From NCBI GenBank assembly GCA_900546775.1, contig UREM01000051.1:1-9682 (forward strand): DNA of 9,682 nucleotides, in the 5' to 3' direction. Shown here in pieces: positions 1 to 7,079 of this stretch (the stretch's first letter is position 1; each line of letters begins with the position of its first letter). A program made the position numbers and the translations under genes. The notes beneath the pieces are model-generated. The model saw nothing but the letters and a program-made list of their open reading frames with translations, made no database searches and had not been told where the DNA came from. This DNA comes from an uncultured Collinsella sp. GTDB lineage: Bacteria; Actinomycetota; Coriobacteriia; Coriobacteriales; Coriobacteriaceae.

Positions 1-21
1 AAGAGCACATTAAGTGCTCTT
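1..21. repeat. Perfect 8-bp inverted repeat at the left edge, possible terminator
   Basis: AAGAGCAC and GTGCTCTT are perfect inverted arms around a 5-nt loop (ATTAA). Read leftward on the minus strand, the stem ends in TT at the window edge, so a U-tract may lie just outside. Read rightward it is followed by CGGCTCG, with no T-run. It could therefore be an intrinsic terminator or attenuator for a gene outside the window, or a dyad protein site. The edge prevents a decision. Confidence 0.5.
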
Positions 22-253
22 CGGCTCGTGCGGAACTCGCGATAAATCTCACAGGCCGCGCCCGGCCCTCTGTGGGAGAGCAAACTGCGGAAACTCGGTC
101 GGTCCAGAGTAATATCGTACGAACGGAATTCTGGCTGAATATTTGTTTGTATGGGAGATCTGGTTGATGCGGTTATCTATACCCTTCTGCGGACTGAGGA
201 GTGTCCATGGTTGCCGGCAGGAAAGGAACGTCCCTAAGTGCCAAGTTGGGTTG
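22..253. other. Gene-free left flank with a strong hairpin
   Basis: I see no convincing protein gene here. The strongest structure is at 47-77. Bases 54-58 (GGCCG) pair with 63-67 (CGGCC) around a CGCC loop, and after a 3-nt bulge 47-53 pairs with 71-77, giving about 12 bp in all. A weaker stem pairs CCAGA (104-108) with TCTGG (130-134). On the minus strand a TATAGA hexamer (176-181) could be a -10 element for a leader running left out of the window, but no good -35 accompanies it. The region could be a leader RNA or a spacer. I compared it by eye with common riboswitch and T-box signatures and recognised none. Confidence 0.35.
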
Positions 254-289
254 AAAAAGGCGGAGGCCCTGGAGAGGGTCTCCGCCTTT
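254..289 (-). terminator. Intrinsic terminator of the PTS gene, possibly bidirectional
   Basis: Bases 259-269 pair with 276-286 (GGCGGAG...CTCCGCC, one G-T pair) around a 6-nt loop. On the minus strand the stem is followed by TTTTT (complement of 254-258). The stem lies about 35 nt beyond the PTS stop codon, as expected for a Rho-independent terminator. AAA at 256-258 can also pair with TTT at 287-289. The plus strand has TTTGTT after the stem, so it may also stop transcription from the left. Confidence 0.88.
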
Positions 290-324
290 GTTACAAGGGG
301 CGATGTTATTCGCTGACTACAGGA

Positions 325-2334
325 TTAGACCAAGCGAGCGTTGATCGTCTTGGCGATCTCGGCGGCGTCGGTAGAACCCTTGACGGTGGCACGGAAGTCC
401 TCGTCCATGAGCGCCTCGGCGACCTTGGACAGGATCTTGAGGTGCGTAGTGCCGGCCTGGGCACCGGGAATGAGCAGAGCGATGGCCACGTTGACGGGAG
501 CGCCGTCCATGGTGTCCCAACCGGTCACGCCAGATTCGTCCTTGACGACGATGACGGCAGCCTCGGTAATGGCGTCGGACTTGGCATGCGGGATGGCGAA
601 GCCCTCCATCATGCCCGTGGTGCCCTCGGCCTCGCGGGCCAGGAAGGCGTTCATCACGGCGTCGGCGTCACTGGCGATACCGGCCTTGACAGCCTGGTTG
701 GAAACGAAGCTCAGAGCCTCGTCACGAGAAGCGAAGTCCTCGGCGACAAAGACATTCTCGACCTTCACGAAGTCGGCAGCCTCGGCCTTGGGGGCCTCGA
801 CAGCAGCGGGCTTGGGAGCCTCGACCGACTTAGAGGGAGCAGCAGGAGCGGCCTTCTGATTCTTCTCGAAGTCGTACTTCTTGAAGGCCACGAACAGGAT
901 GCCACCGACCACAGCGCCGATGAGGATCGCGAGGACCCACAGCGGACCGTTCTCGACAACGGGCAGGACCAGGAAGCCACCGTGAGGCGCCGGATCGTGG
1001 ACGTTGAACATAATGGTCAGGATCGAAGCGATAGAGGAACCGAGCATCATGATGGGCATGACGGGCCAGATGTTCTTGGTCATGAACGGAATGGCGCCCT
1101 CGGTGATGTGGGTGCAACCAAGGATGAGGTTGACGATACCGGCGTCGTGATCCTCCTGGCTGAAGTACTTCTTGCCGACAACGACGGCGAAGGTGGTGAT
1201 CAGCGGCGGAACGATGCAAGCGGCGGAGACGGCAGCCATGAAGTTGGTGCCGAAGTTGTAGGTATCGGTGCCAACACCAGCAGCCAGGGCCTCGGTGAGC
1301 ATAGCGGTACCGGTGACATAAGCAGCCTTGTTGACCGGGCCACCCATGTCAAAGGCGCACATGCAGCCGATGGCAAGACCCAGGACGACGGCGCCAGAGG
1401 CGGACAGGCCCTTGAGGAAGTCCATCATGGCGGTGTTGATGGCAGCCATGGGGCCGGAAATGCCGAGCATGACCAGGCCGACGATAGCCGTCGAGAACAG
1501 CGGATACAGGAAGATAGCCTTGAGGCCGTCCAGGTTCTTGGGCAGACCGGCAAAGACCTTCTCGAGCAGCAAGATGACATAGCCAGCGAGGAAGCCGCCG
1601 ACGATGCCGCCCAGGAAACCGAAGCCCACGCCGGCGCCACCGGCGTCAATCATACCGGTCTCGGCGTTAACGGGCAGGCCCTGGATGGCGATCATACCGG
1701 CGACGAAGCCGGGGACGAGCGCCGGGCGCTTGCCGATGGACTCGGCAATGTAGGCGGAAAGCACCGGAACCATGAGGTTCATGGCGATGCCGCCGATAAT
1801 CTTGAGCATAGCGGCAAAGCTGTTGTAGTCGGCAGCCGTCGAATCGAAGGACGTGATGCCCCACAGGAACGAAACGGCGGTCAGAACACCACCGGCGACG
1901 ACGAAGACCAGCATGTGGCTGACGCCATTCATGAGGTGCTTGTAGATGACGTGGCCGATGGACTCTTTCTCCTCGACCTCGTCCTCGACATCGGCGGCAG
2001 CGGCAACCGTGTCGTCGCCCTTGGCGGCGAGCGCACGGTCGATCAGCTTTCCGGCGGCCTCGACGGACAGGGCCTTGGAAACGCCGACGGAAACCATGGG
2101 CTTACCGGCGAAACGCTCCGCCTGGACATCCTTATCGGCTGCGACGACAACGGCCTTGGCACCAGCGATCTCGCTCTTGGTGAGCTCGTTCTCGACACCG
2201 ACCTGGCCATGGGTCTCGACCTTAATGGTCAGACCTCGCTCGGCAGCTGCCTTCTCCAGCGCCTCCTTCGCCATGAAGGTGTGCGCGATGCCGGTCGGGC
2301 AACCGGTGGCGGCGATGATGTCAAACTTAGCCAT
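325..2334 (-). CDS. PTS fructose-family transporter, fused IIB-IIC-IIA
   Basis: This is a membrane phosphotransferase permease that imports a hexose and phosphorylates it using phosphate from HPr. The 669-residue product has three parts. Residues 1 to ~103 are a fructose-type IIB domain with the phosphocysteine motif GCPTGIAHTF (Cys12). An acidic linker (~107-124) leads to IIC at ~127-484, which has many hydrophobic segments and the family signatures FDMGGPVNKAAY and GCTHITEGAIPF. An Ala/Pro/Lys-rich linker (~485-524) leads to IIA, with active-site His583 in GFAIPHAK. The ATG at 2334 is chosen because AAGGAGG lies 5 nt upstream and the IIB fold begins there; an in-frame start at 2406 would only add a basic, non-family extension. 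No 1-phosphofructokinase gene is adjacent, so fructose is the family default substrate rather than a proven one. The neighbouring divergent RpiR gene is the likely regulator. Confidence 0.93.
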   Translation of the reverse strand: MAKFDIIAATGCPTGIAHTFMAKEALEKAAAERGLTIKVETHGQVGVENELTKSEIAGAKAVVVAADKDVQAERFAGKPMVSVGVSKALSVEAAGKLIDRALAAKGDDTVAAAADVEDEVEEKESIGHVIYKHLMNGVSHMLVFVVAGGVLTAVSFLWGITSFDSTAADYNSFAAMLKIIGGIAMNLMVPVLSAYIAESIGKRPALVPGFVAGMIAIQGLPVNAETGMIDAGGAGVGFGFLGGIVGGFLAGYVILLLEKVFAGLPKNLDGLKAIFLYPLFSTAIVGLVMLGISGPMAAINTAMMDFLKGLSASGAVVLGLAIGCMCAFDMGGPVNKAAYVTGTAMLTEALAAGVGTDTYNFGTNFMAAVSAACIVPPLITTFAVVVGKKYFSQEDHDAGIVNLILGCTHITEGAIPFMTKNIWPVMPIMMLGSSIASILTIMFNVHDPAPHGGFLVLPVVENGPLWVLAILIGAVVGGILFVAFKKYDFEKNQKAAPAAPSKSVEAPKPAAVEAPKAEAADFVKVENVFVAEDFASRDEALSFVSNQAVKAGIASDADAVMNAFLAREAEGTTGMMEGFAIPHAKSDAITEAAVIVVKDESGVTGWDTMDGAPVNVAIALLIPGAQAGTTHLKILSKVAEALMDEDFRATVKGSTDAAEIAKTINARLV

Positions 2335-2339
2335 GTGTC

Positions 2340-2346
2340 CCTCCTT
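2340..2346 (-). promoter_or_regulatory. Ribosome binding site that fixes the PTS start
   Basis: On the minus strand AAGGAGG is followed by a 5-nt spacer (GACAC) and ATG. This near-perfect site supports the start at 2334 over the upstream in-frame ATG at 2406. Confidence 0.88.
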
Positions 2347-2356
2347 TTTAAGTTTT

Positions 2357-2370
2357 GCGCCCGCAGGCGC
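2357..2370 (-). repeat. Hairpin in the PTS 5' leader
   Basis: GCGCC and GGCGC are perfect 5-bp arms around a 4-nt loop, about 10 nt upstream of the ribosome binding site. A second GC-rich stem (GCGCGC/GCGCGT on the minus strand, roughly 2380-2397) lies just upstream. No T-run follows, so this is not a terminator. It may affect mRNA stability or translation. Confidence 0.4.
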
Positions 2371-2410
2371 TCCCCTACACGCGCGTCCTTGCGCGCTTTT
2401 CCACAACTGA

Positions 2411-2439
2411 AAGATACCAACCTACCGTCCGCGTGAGAA
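2411..2439 (-). promoter_or_regulatory. Candidate PTS promoter
   Basis: On the minus strand TTCTCA (2434-2439) and TATCTT (2411-2416) are 17 nt apart and resemble -35 and -10 boxes. Transcription would start near 2404, giving a leader of about 70 nt. Both boxes are imperfect, so this is tentative. The operator-like repeats lie immediately upstream. Confidence 0.35.
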
Positions 2440-2461
2440 GAGACAAGGCGCAATTCTCCGG

Positions 2462-2505
2462 TGAAAGGTTCTTTCATAACCGTAAACGGTAGGTGAAAGT
2501 TTACC
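2462..2505. promoter_or_regulatory. Operator-like dyads between the divergent PTS and rpiR genes
   Basis: Several overlapping symmetric elements occur here. TGAAAG-GTT-CTTTCA (2462-2476) is a perfect 6-3-6 dyad. ACCGT-AA-ACGGT (2479-2490) is a 5-2-5 dyad. GTAAAC (2482-2487) and GTTTAC (2499-2504) form a 6-11-6 dyad. GTGAAAG is repeated directly at 2461-2467 and 2493-2499, 32 nt apart or about three helical turns. Position and symmetry suit binding by the adjacent RpiR-type regulator and control of both genes. The identity of the protein that binds here is inferred. Confidence 0.55.
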
Positions 2506-2552
2506 ATCAACACTTGAAACGGCAAGGTGTATCTTGTTATTGAAAATCCCCC

Positions 2553-2558
2553 TATACT
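2553..2558 (+). promoter_or_regulatory. Candidate -10 box for the rpiR-type gene
   Basis: TATACT matches five of six bases of the TATAAT consensus and lies about 50 nt upstream of the chosen ATG. The hexamer 17 nt upstream (TATCTT) is a poor -35, so the promoter may be weak or activator-dependent. Confidence 0.45.
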
Positions 2559-2606
2559 ATGACATTACAAAACGATTCCGATTTTCATGCCAACCAGGAG
2601 CCATCC

Positions 2607-3464
2607 ATGACCGATAGTAGCAAGAGCGCACTTTCCCTCATTAGTACCCATCAGGGATACAGCGAGTCCGAGCAGCGCATTGTCGACTATATATTGGAGC
2701 ACCAGTCCGAGGCGCCACGCCTCACGGCGGCTCAGCTCTCGCGCGCCGCCGCCACGTCCGAGGCGACCGTTTCGCGCTTCTGCCGCAAGCTTGGCTTTGG
2801 CAGCTTCCGCAGCTTTCAGTTTTCGTTGGCGAGGGATTTGGAAAGCCAGCGCAACGAGGGCCTGACTGACGAAGTCTCGCTCGACAATATGGAGCAGAGC
2901 CTTAAGAACATCCTGGCTGCCAAGGTGAGCGAGCTTAATGCGACCATCGACGGGATCGACCACGATACGTTGGCGGCTGTTGTGCATGCCCTTAAGCATG
3001 CAGGGGTTATTGAGTTTGCGGCTGTGGGCAATACGAACGCGGTCGCGCTCGATGCGACATTTAAGTTTTCGCAGCTGGGCCTTCGCTGCATGGCGAGCAC
3101 CATCAGCGAGACCTCGATCGGGTTTGCGCTCACGCTACGCCCCGGCGACGTCATCGTGCTCATCTCAAACTCCGGCAAATCGCGCCGACTGAATCGCATG
3201 GCAAAAGCTGCTCGCGACTGCGGTGCAACCGTAGTCGTCATCAGCAGCGACAGCAAATCCCCGCTCGCACGCCTGGCAGACTATACTTTTAATACCGTCA
3301 ACCACGAGGCGTTGCTGACGACGGGCGACTTTGCGTTCTCCAAGATCAGCGCCACGATGATCATCGAAGTTATCTACAACTTCCTGCTGCCCGAGATTGA
3401 AGACGCTCGCGAACATATCAGCTACTACGAGGAGCTCATCCAGCCGGACAAGGTCGTTGAGTAA
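2607..3464 (+). CDS. RpiR/MurR-family transcriptional regulator (HTH + SIS)
   Basis: This is a DNA-binding regulator that probably senses a sugar phosphate. The 285-residue product has the usual RpiR layout. Residues ~1-80 form the HTH_6 domain, with the helix-turn-helix around 37-62 (LTAAQLSRAAATSEATVSRF, then CRKLGFGSFRSF). Residues ~132-235 form a SIS sugar-isomerase-fold domain, including DVIVLISNSGKS at 181-192, whose Ser/Gly loop binds phosphosugars in this family. The ATG at 2607 is chosen because AGGAG (2596-2600) is 6 nt upstream; an in-frame ATG at 2559 overlaps the likely -10 box and lacks such a site. The gene is divergent from the PTS permease, so local control of sugar uptake is the simplest role. 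Whether it represses or activates, and which ligand it binds, cannot be told from the sequence. Confidence 0.92.
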   Translation: MTDSSKSALSLISTHQGYSESEQRIVDYILEHQSEAPRLTAAQLSRAAATSEATVSRFCRKLGFGSFRSFQFSLARDLESQRNEGLTDEVSLDNMEQSLKNILAAKVSELNATIDGIDHDTLAAVVHALKHAGVIEFAAVGNTNAVALDATFKFSQLGLRCMASTISETSIGFALTLRPGDVIVLISNSGKSRRLNRMAKAARDCGATVVVISSDSKSPLARLADYTFNTVNHEALLTTGDFAFSKISATMIIEVIYNFLLPEIEDAREHISYYEELIQPDKVVE

Positions 3465-3472
3465 AACGCGTA

Positions 3473-3505
3473 GTGGGACAAAAATTTCAGTCTATTTTGT
3501 CCCAC
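3473..3505. repeat. Perfect 11-bp stem between convergent genes, possible terminator
   Basis: GTGGGACAAAA (3473-3483) is exactly complementary to TTTTGTCCCAC (3495-3505) around an 11-nt loop. It starts 8 nt after the rpiR-type stop and ends 18 nt before the recN stop, where a bidirectional terminator would be expected. However, the A/T run lies inside the stem and no U-tract follows on either strand, so it is not a classical intrinsic terminator. It may also be a dispersed palindromic element. Confidence 0.6.
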
Positions 3506-3523
3506 CAACACCGCTGATACAAC

Positions 3524-5152
3524 TTAGCCTCGAGCTTCTTCGAGCATCTGCTTTGCGTGGGCCAAGCTTGCCTCGGACTGATCGCCGCTCAGCATTCGGG
3601 CGATCTCTGCGGTACGGGCGTCTCCCGTCACCTCGTCCAGATGCGTCTGGGGAACATCGCCGGGTTCCTTGCTCACCACGTAGTGCTTATCGGCCATAAC
3701 GGCGACCTGCGCCAGGTGCGTAACGACTATCACCTGATGCGTCGCGGCAAGATCGGCCAGCACACCAGCAAGAGCACGAGCCGTGGAGCCGCCGACACCG
3801 GCATCGACCTCGTCAAACACCAGCGTATCGACACCGTCCGCATTACCCAAGACCACCTTGCTCGCCAGCATAACGCGGCTGAGCTCGCCGCCCGACGCAA
3901 TGCGGCGCAGGGGTCGCGGCGTCAAGCCAGCACCGCTGCGATACAAAAGCTCGTAGCTCGAAGGACCCGCCGGCGTCCACTCGGCGCGCGGAAGATCACG
4001 CGACTCCCAAACGAGCTCGGCGCCGCCCATCTCCAAGCGCGCCATCTGACGACCAACCTCGTGGCAGAAGCGCGGGGCCGCCGTATTGCGAGCGCGCTTA
4101 AGCGCCTTGGCGGCAGCGAACAGCTCGCGCTCGGCGCTCCCGAGTGCCTCACGCGCCTTTTTGATCTGCTCATCGCCATCATCGACCAGGGACAGCAGCT
4201 CTTGCGAGCGATCGCGCATGGCAAAAACATCGTCCATGGTGGGACCCCACTGACGCAACAGGCCCTTGAGGTCGGAATACCGCTCACGCATGCGAGCGAG
4301 CTCGCGCGGGTCGAAGGCGACGCCATCGCGATAGGCACGAAGCTCGTTCGCGCTATCCTCAAGGGAGATGCAGGCATCCGTAAGCGCATCGGCAATGTCG
4401 CCCAGTTTGCGATCGACGGTAGCCATACGGGAAAGCTCTGCCACGGCGCTGTTCACGGCATCGAGCGCTCCACCTTCGGCGGCAAGCGATGCATGGGCAT
4501 CGTTAGCTGTGGCAACCAGTACCTCGGCATGTTCGGAGCGCGGCAGCAGCTCCTCGAGCTCCTCATACTCACCCGGCTTGGGGTCGACCTCGGCGATACG
4601 CTCCAGGGCGAAGCGCGCCTCCTCGACGCGACTCCCCTGCGCACGCGACGCCTCCTCTACGCGACGGACCTCCTTGGCAGCCGCACGCGACGCCTTAAAG
4701 CAGGCACGGTACTTTTCCAGCGCCTCGAACGCAGAGCGACCAGCCCAGGCATCGACCATGGCAACATGATGCGCCGGATCGAGCAGGCGCTGATGTTCAT
4801 GCTGGCCGCACAGATCCATCATCACGCCGACGCGCTCGGAAAGCTCGCGCACGCTGGCAATGCGACCATCAATCTTGACGCGGCTGCGGCCCTCGGCAGA
4901 AAGTCTGCGCTGCGCGGTGAAGCCCTCCGCGTCGCGCGGGCCATCGAACAGGCGCGCCTCGACGCTCGCAAGCGCCTCGCCCTCACGCACGGTCGACGAA
5001 TCCGCGCGCTCGCCCAAGATGAGCTTAAGCGCCGAAAGCAGCGCGGTCTTACCTGCACCAGTCTCGCCAGTCAAAACCGTTAGACCCGAACTCGGAACCA
5101 ACGTCGCCTCGCGAATGAGCGCGATATTGGAAACCTGCAGCTCATCGATCAT
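3524..5152 (-). CDS. recN: DNA repair protein RecN
   Basis: RecN is an SMC-like ATPase that acts early in double-strand break repair in the cytoplasm. The 542-residue product is close to the usual ~550. It begins with the family N-terminus (MIDELQVSNIALI) and a Walker A motif GETGAGKT at 29-36; many relatives end this motif in Ser rather than Thr. The middle (~150-370) is Ala/Glu/Arg-rich and coiled-coil-like. The C-terminal ATPase half has the signature SGGELSRVMLASK (from 420), Walker B LVFDEVDAG (447-452 covers DEVDAG) and the H-loop VVTHLAQVA. The start overlaps the end of nadK by 11 nt, with GGAG 8 nt upstream of the ATG, which indicates co-transcription and probable coupling. It is the last gene of the cluster. 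An SOS role is known in some bacteria, but no LexA box is visible because the gene has no leader. Confidence 0.97.
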   Translation of the reverse strand: MIDELQVSNIALIREATLVPSSGLTVLTGETGAGKTALLSALKLILGERADSSTVREGEALASVEARLFDGPRDAEGFTAQRRLSAEGRSRVKIDGRIASVRELSERVGVMMDLCGQHEHQRLLDPAHHVAMVDAWAGRSAFEALEKYRACFKASRAAAKEVRRVEEASRAQGSRVEEARFALERIAEVDPKPGEYEELEELLPRSEHAEVLVATANDAHASLAAEGGALDAVNSAVAELSRMATVDRKLGDIADALTDACISLEDSANELRAYRDGVAFDPRELARMRERYSDLKGLLRQWGPTMDDVFAMRDRSQELLSLVDDGDEQIKKAREALGSAERELFAAAKALKRARNTAAPRFCHEVGRQMARLEMGGAELVWESRDLPRAEWTPAGPSSYELLYRSGAGLTPRPLRRIASGGELSRVMLASKVVLGNADGVDTLVFDEVDAGVGGSTARALAGVLADLAATHQVIVVTHLAQVAVMADKHYVVSKEPGDVPQTHLDEVTGDARTAEIARMLSGDQSEASLAHAKQMLEEARG

Positions 5153-6002
5153 GACGCACTCCGTAGAACACGCGGCTCACCGAGTTATAGAAGCTCTCGG
5201 GGCCGTAATCCAGCAGCAGCACATCGCCGGGACCGCGACGCACGGCCACGCTCTCGACCGTGCCATCGCAGGTAATAAACTGTCCGTCGATGGCAATGGC
5301 CGGCACACTCGGGCGATCATCGGACATAAAGATCTCGACTACATCACTCGGCGAGGTCAAAAAGGCGCGAGCCTGAATGGTATGCGGGGCGATGGGCACA
5401 CAGACCATACCCGAGTAATCGGGGCTGACGATGGGGCCGCCGGCGGAAAGCGCGTAGCCGGTGGAGCCGGTCGCCGTCGATACGACCACACCATCGCCGC
5501 GCAGGCGATCAATATGATGGCCGGACACCGTGATGTCAAACTCAACCATATCGGACAGGGGGCCGCGCGTAAGTGCCATATCGTTGAGAGCAAACGTGCG
5601 CACGACATCCTTCGTGCCGTCTTCGCGCACGGACACGATATCCGCGGCGATGGTGGCGCGGCGGCTCACGTGCAGCTCGCCGGACAGGGCATCGCTCACG
5701 ACCTGCAGAATGTCGCGCTCCTCGGGGCTCGCAGCAGTTAAAAAGCCCAGGTGACCATAGGAAAGACCAAGGATAGGAATCTCGCGATGGTTGAGGATGC
5801 GGGCAGCGCGCAGCAACGTACCGTCGCCGCCGAGTGTAATGACCAGATCTGAGCCGTCAATATCAGGCGTGGTTTGAATCTTCGATCGCTGATCGGCCGC
5901 CCATGCGACCTCGTAGCCCTGGCGCGAAAGCCAAAGCTCGAGCATCAGGCCGCTCTCGACCGCCTCTTGCTTGTAGTAATTGGGAACCAGAAAGACCTTC
6001 AT
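5142..6002 (-). CDS. nadK: NAD kinase (ATP/polyphosphate-dependent)
   Basis: This enzyme phosphorylates NAD to NADP in the cytosol and so feeds reductive biosynthesis. The 286-residue product has the family signature GGDGTLLRAA at 58-67. A second conserved block, NDMALTRG, starts at 140. A long glycine-rich block begins GDGVVVSTATGSTGY at 169 and ends SAGGP at 190. The loop usually written GxNxGxLGFL reads GLSYGHLGFL (79-88), with Ser where Asn is common. The start ATG overlaps the tlyA stop in an ATGA arrangement, and the 3' end overlaps recN by 11 nt. This tlyA-nadK-recN order occurs in many Gram-positives, often with argR before recN; argR is missing here. Confidence 0.96.
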   Translation of the reverse strand: MKVFLVPNYYKQEAVESGLMLELWLSRQGYEVAWAADQRSKIQTTPDIDGSDLVITLGGDGTLLRAARILNHREIPILGLSYGHLGFLTAASPEERDILQVVSDALSGELHVSRRATIAADIVSVREDGTKDVVRTFALNDMALTRGPLSDMVEFDITVSGHHIDRLRGDGVVVSTATGSTGYALSAGGPIVSPDYSGMVCVPIAPHTIQARAFLTSPSDVVEIFMSDDRPSVPAIAIDGQFITCDGTVESVAVRRGPGDVLLLDYGPESFYNSVSRVFYGVRHDR

Positions 6003-6811
6003 AGCGTTGCAGCTTTCTCGCTCAAAGCCGATACCTGGGATTGCAGCTCATCGTCGGCGCGCTCCCCGGGGACAAACCTTGTGCCGTACAAGAAAAACTC
6101 AACGTTGCCCTTAGCGCCATGGATGGGCGACACGCACACGTCAAGCGGGAACAGGCCCTTGGCGGCAAAAAGCTCAATCGCCGCCACGAGCGTATCGCGG
6201 CGGACGGCGGGGTCGGTCACGATACCGCCCTCGCCCACCAGCGCAGCCGGCGCCTCAAACTGGGGCTTTACGAGCGTGCAGAACGAACCCGAAAGCTTCA
6301 GGCACGCCAGCACGGCGTCGATGATATTCGCGATGCTGGTAAACGAGACATCACACACAGTCAGGTCGATGGCGCCGGCATAGCCAAGCTCAGGCAGCTG
6401 CGTCACGTTTGTGCGCTCATGCAGCGTCACGCGATCGTCCTGACGCAGCGACCAATCAAACTGGGCACGGCCCACGTCCACCGAGACAACGGTCGAAGCT
6501 CCGCGCTTGAGCAGGCAATCGGTAAAGCCGCCGGTAGAGCAGCCCACATCCAGACAGGCAAGGCCCGTCGGATTGATGCCAAACGCATCGAGCGCGCCTT
6601 CGAGCTTAAGCCCGCCGCGGCCAACATAGGGAATGCGCCCCTTCACGTGCAGCGGCAGGTCCGGGGTCACCTTAAGGCCCGGCGAAGTCAAGCGCTCGCC
6701 GCCACTCGAGACCAAGCCGGCCATAAGAGTGCGAAGGGCATCCGCGCGATCGGCGCAGATGCCCTGTGAAATCAGTTCGTCATCGAGACGCACGCGTTTC
6801 ATGAATGCCAT
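5999..6811 (-). CDS. tlyA: TlyA family rRNA 2'-O-methyltransferase (hemolysin-like)
   Basis: TlyA proteins methylate rRNA ribose; the mycobacterial enzyme modifies 16S and 23S rRNA and affects capreomycin sensitivity. This 270-residue product has an N-terminal S4 RNA-binding domain (~5-60) followed by a FtsJ/RrmJ-type SAM domain. The SAM motif is DVGCSTGGFTD (~88-98). The K-D-K-E residues expected of this methyltransferase class are visible: Lys69 in GRGGLKLEG, Asp154 in CDVSF, Lys182 in VKPQFE and Glu238 in GNVEFF. The start is uncertain: TTG 6814, ATG 6811 and ATG 6802 are adjacent and none has a strong ribosome site. ATG 6802 would give the family-like MKRVRLD N-terminus. The stop overlaps the nadK start by 4 nt. 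The hemolysin name is historical and does not imply toxicity. Confidence 0.94.
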   Translation of the reverse strand: MAFMKRVRLDDELISQGICADRADALRTLMAGLVSSGGERLTSPGLKVTPDLPLHVKGRIPYVGRGGLKLEGALDAFGINPTGLACLDVGCSTGGFTDCLLKRGASTVVSVDVGRAQFDWSLRQDDRVTLHERTNVTQLPELGYAGAIDLTVCDVSFTSIANIIDAVLACLKLSGSFCTLVKPQFEAPAALVGEGGIVTDPAVRRDTLVAAIELFAAKGLFPLDVCVSPIHGAKGNVEFFLYGTRFVPGERADDELQSQVSALSEKAATL

Positions 6812-6837
6812 CAACCATTCGTATCCGGAGATGCGGC

Positions 6838-7077
6838 CTAGCTATCCTGGGATTCGTTTGCCGCATCCTCATCGTATTCCTGCTCGAGCTTATCGGCCTC
6901 ACGAGGCGTCAGCTCAAACTTGTCGACCATATCGACCGCGCGGGAGCCCAGCTCAATCGCCTCGTCAAACAGATCGAGTGAACGCTCCAAGGACGTATCT
7001 TTGGAGCGAACGGTAGCGATGATCTGGTCCAGACGGTCCGAAATCTCATCAAAGTTGCGGACGGAACCCTCTGGCAT
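6838..7077 (-). CDS. xseB: Exodeoxyribonuclease VII small subunit
   Basis: This is the small helical subunit of exonuclease VII, which degrades single-stranded DNA in both directions when complexed with the large subunit XseA. The 79-residue length is typical. The core fits the family pattern, with FDEISDRLDQIIATV followed by LERSLDLFDEAIELG, and the tail is acidic. The ATG follows the nusB stop by 2 nt (TAG-CC-ATG), and GAGGAG inside the end of nusB serves as the ribosome site, so translation is probably coupled. xseA, usually immediately upstream, is not in the window. It must be elsewhere if the enzyme is functional. Confidence 0.9.
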   Translation of the reverse strand: MPEGSVRNFDEISDRLDQIIATVRSKDTSLERSLDLFDEAIELGSRAVDMVDKFELTPREADKLEQEYDEDAANESQDS

Positions 7078-7079
7078 GG

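Noticed and set aside
151..237. 28-codon plus-strand ORF starting MGDLVDAVIY and ending GKERP
   Set aside because: It has no ribosome binding site before the ATG, no recognisable family and no partner. An ORF this short is expected by chance.
2335..2406. 24-residue N-terminal extension of the PTS protein from the ATG at 2406
   Set aside because: The residues are basic and unlike the IIB family, the region contains leader hairpins, and the downstream ATG at 2334 has a near-perfect ribosome site.
238..2436. 732-codon plus-strand open frame opposite the PTS gene
   Set aside because: It is in codon phase with the real minus-strand gene, has Gly/Asp/His-rich composition typical of antisense frames, and shows no family motif. 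The PTS protein has clear catalytic motifs and a ribosome site.
2607..3464. Possible sugar isomerase because of the SIS domain
   Set aside because: The N-terminal helix-turn-helix and overall length match RpiR-type regulators; the SIS fold is the ligand-binding domain here.
3557..5083. 508-codon plus-strand open frame opposite recN
   Set aside because: It is an antisense shadow of recN. It is rich in Arg/His/Ala/Gln and has no domain pattern, while recN has complete ATPase motifs.
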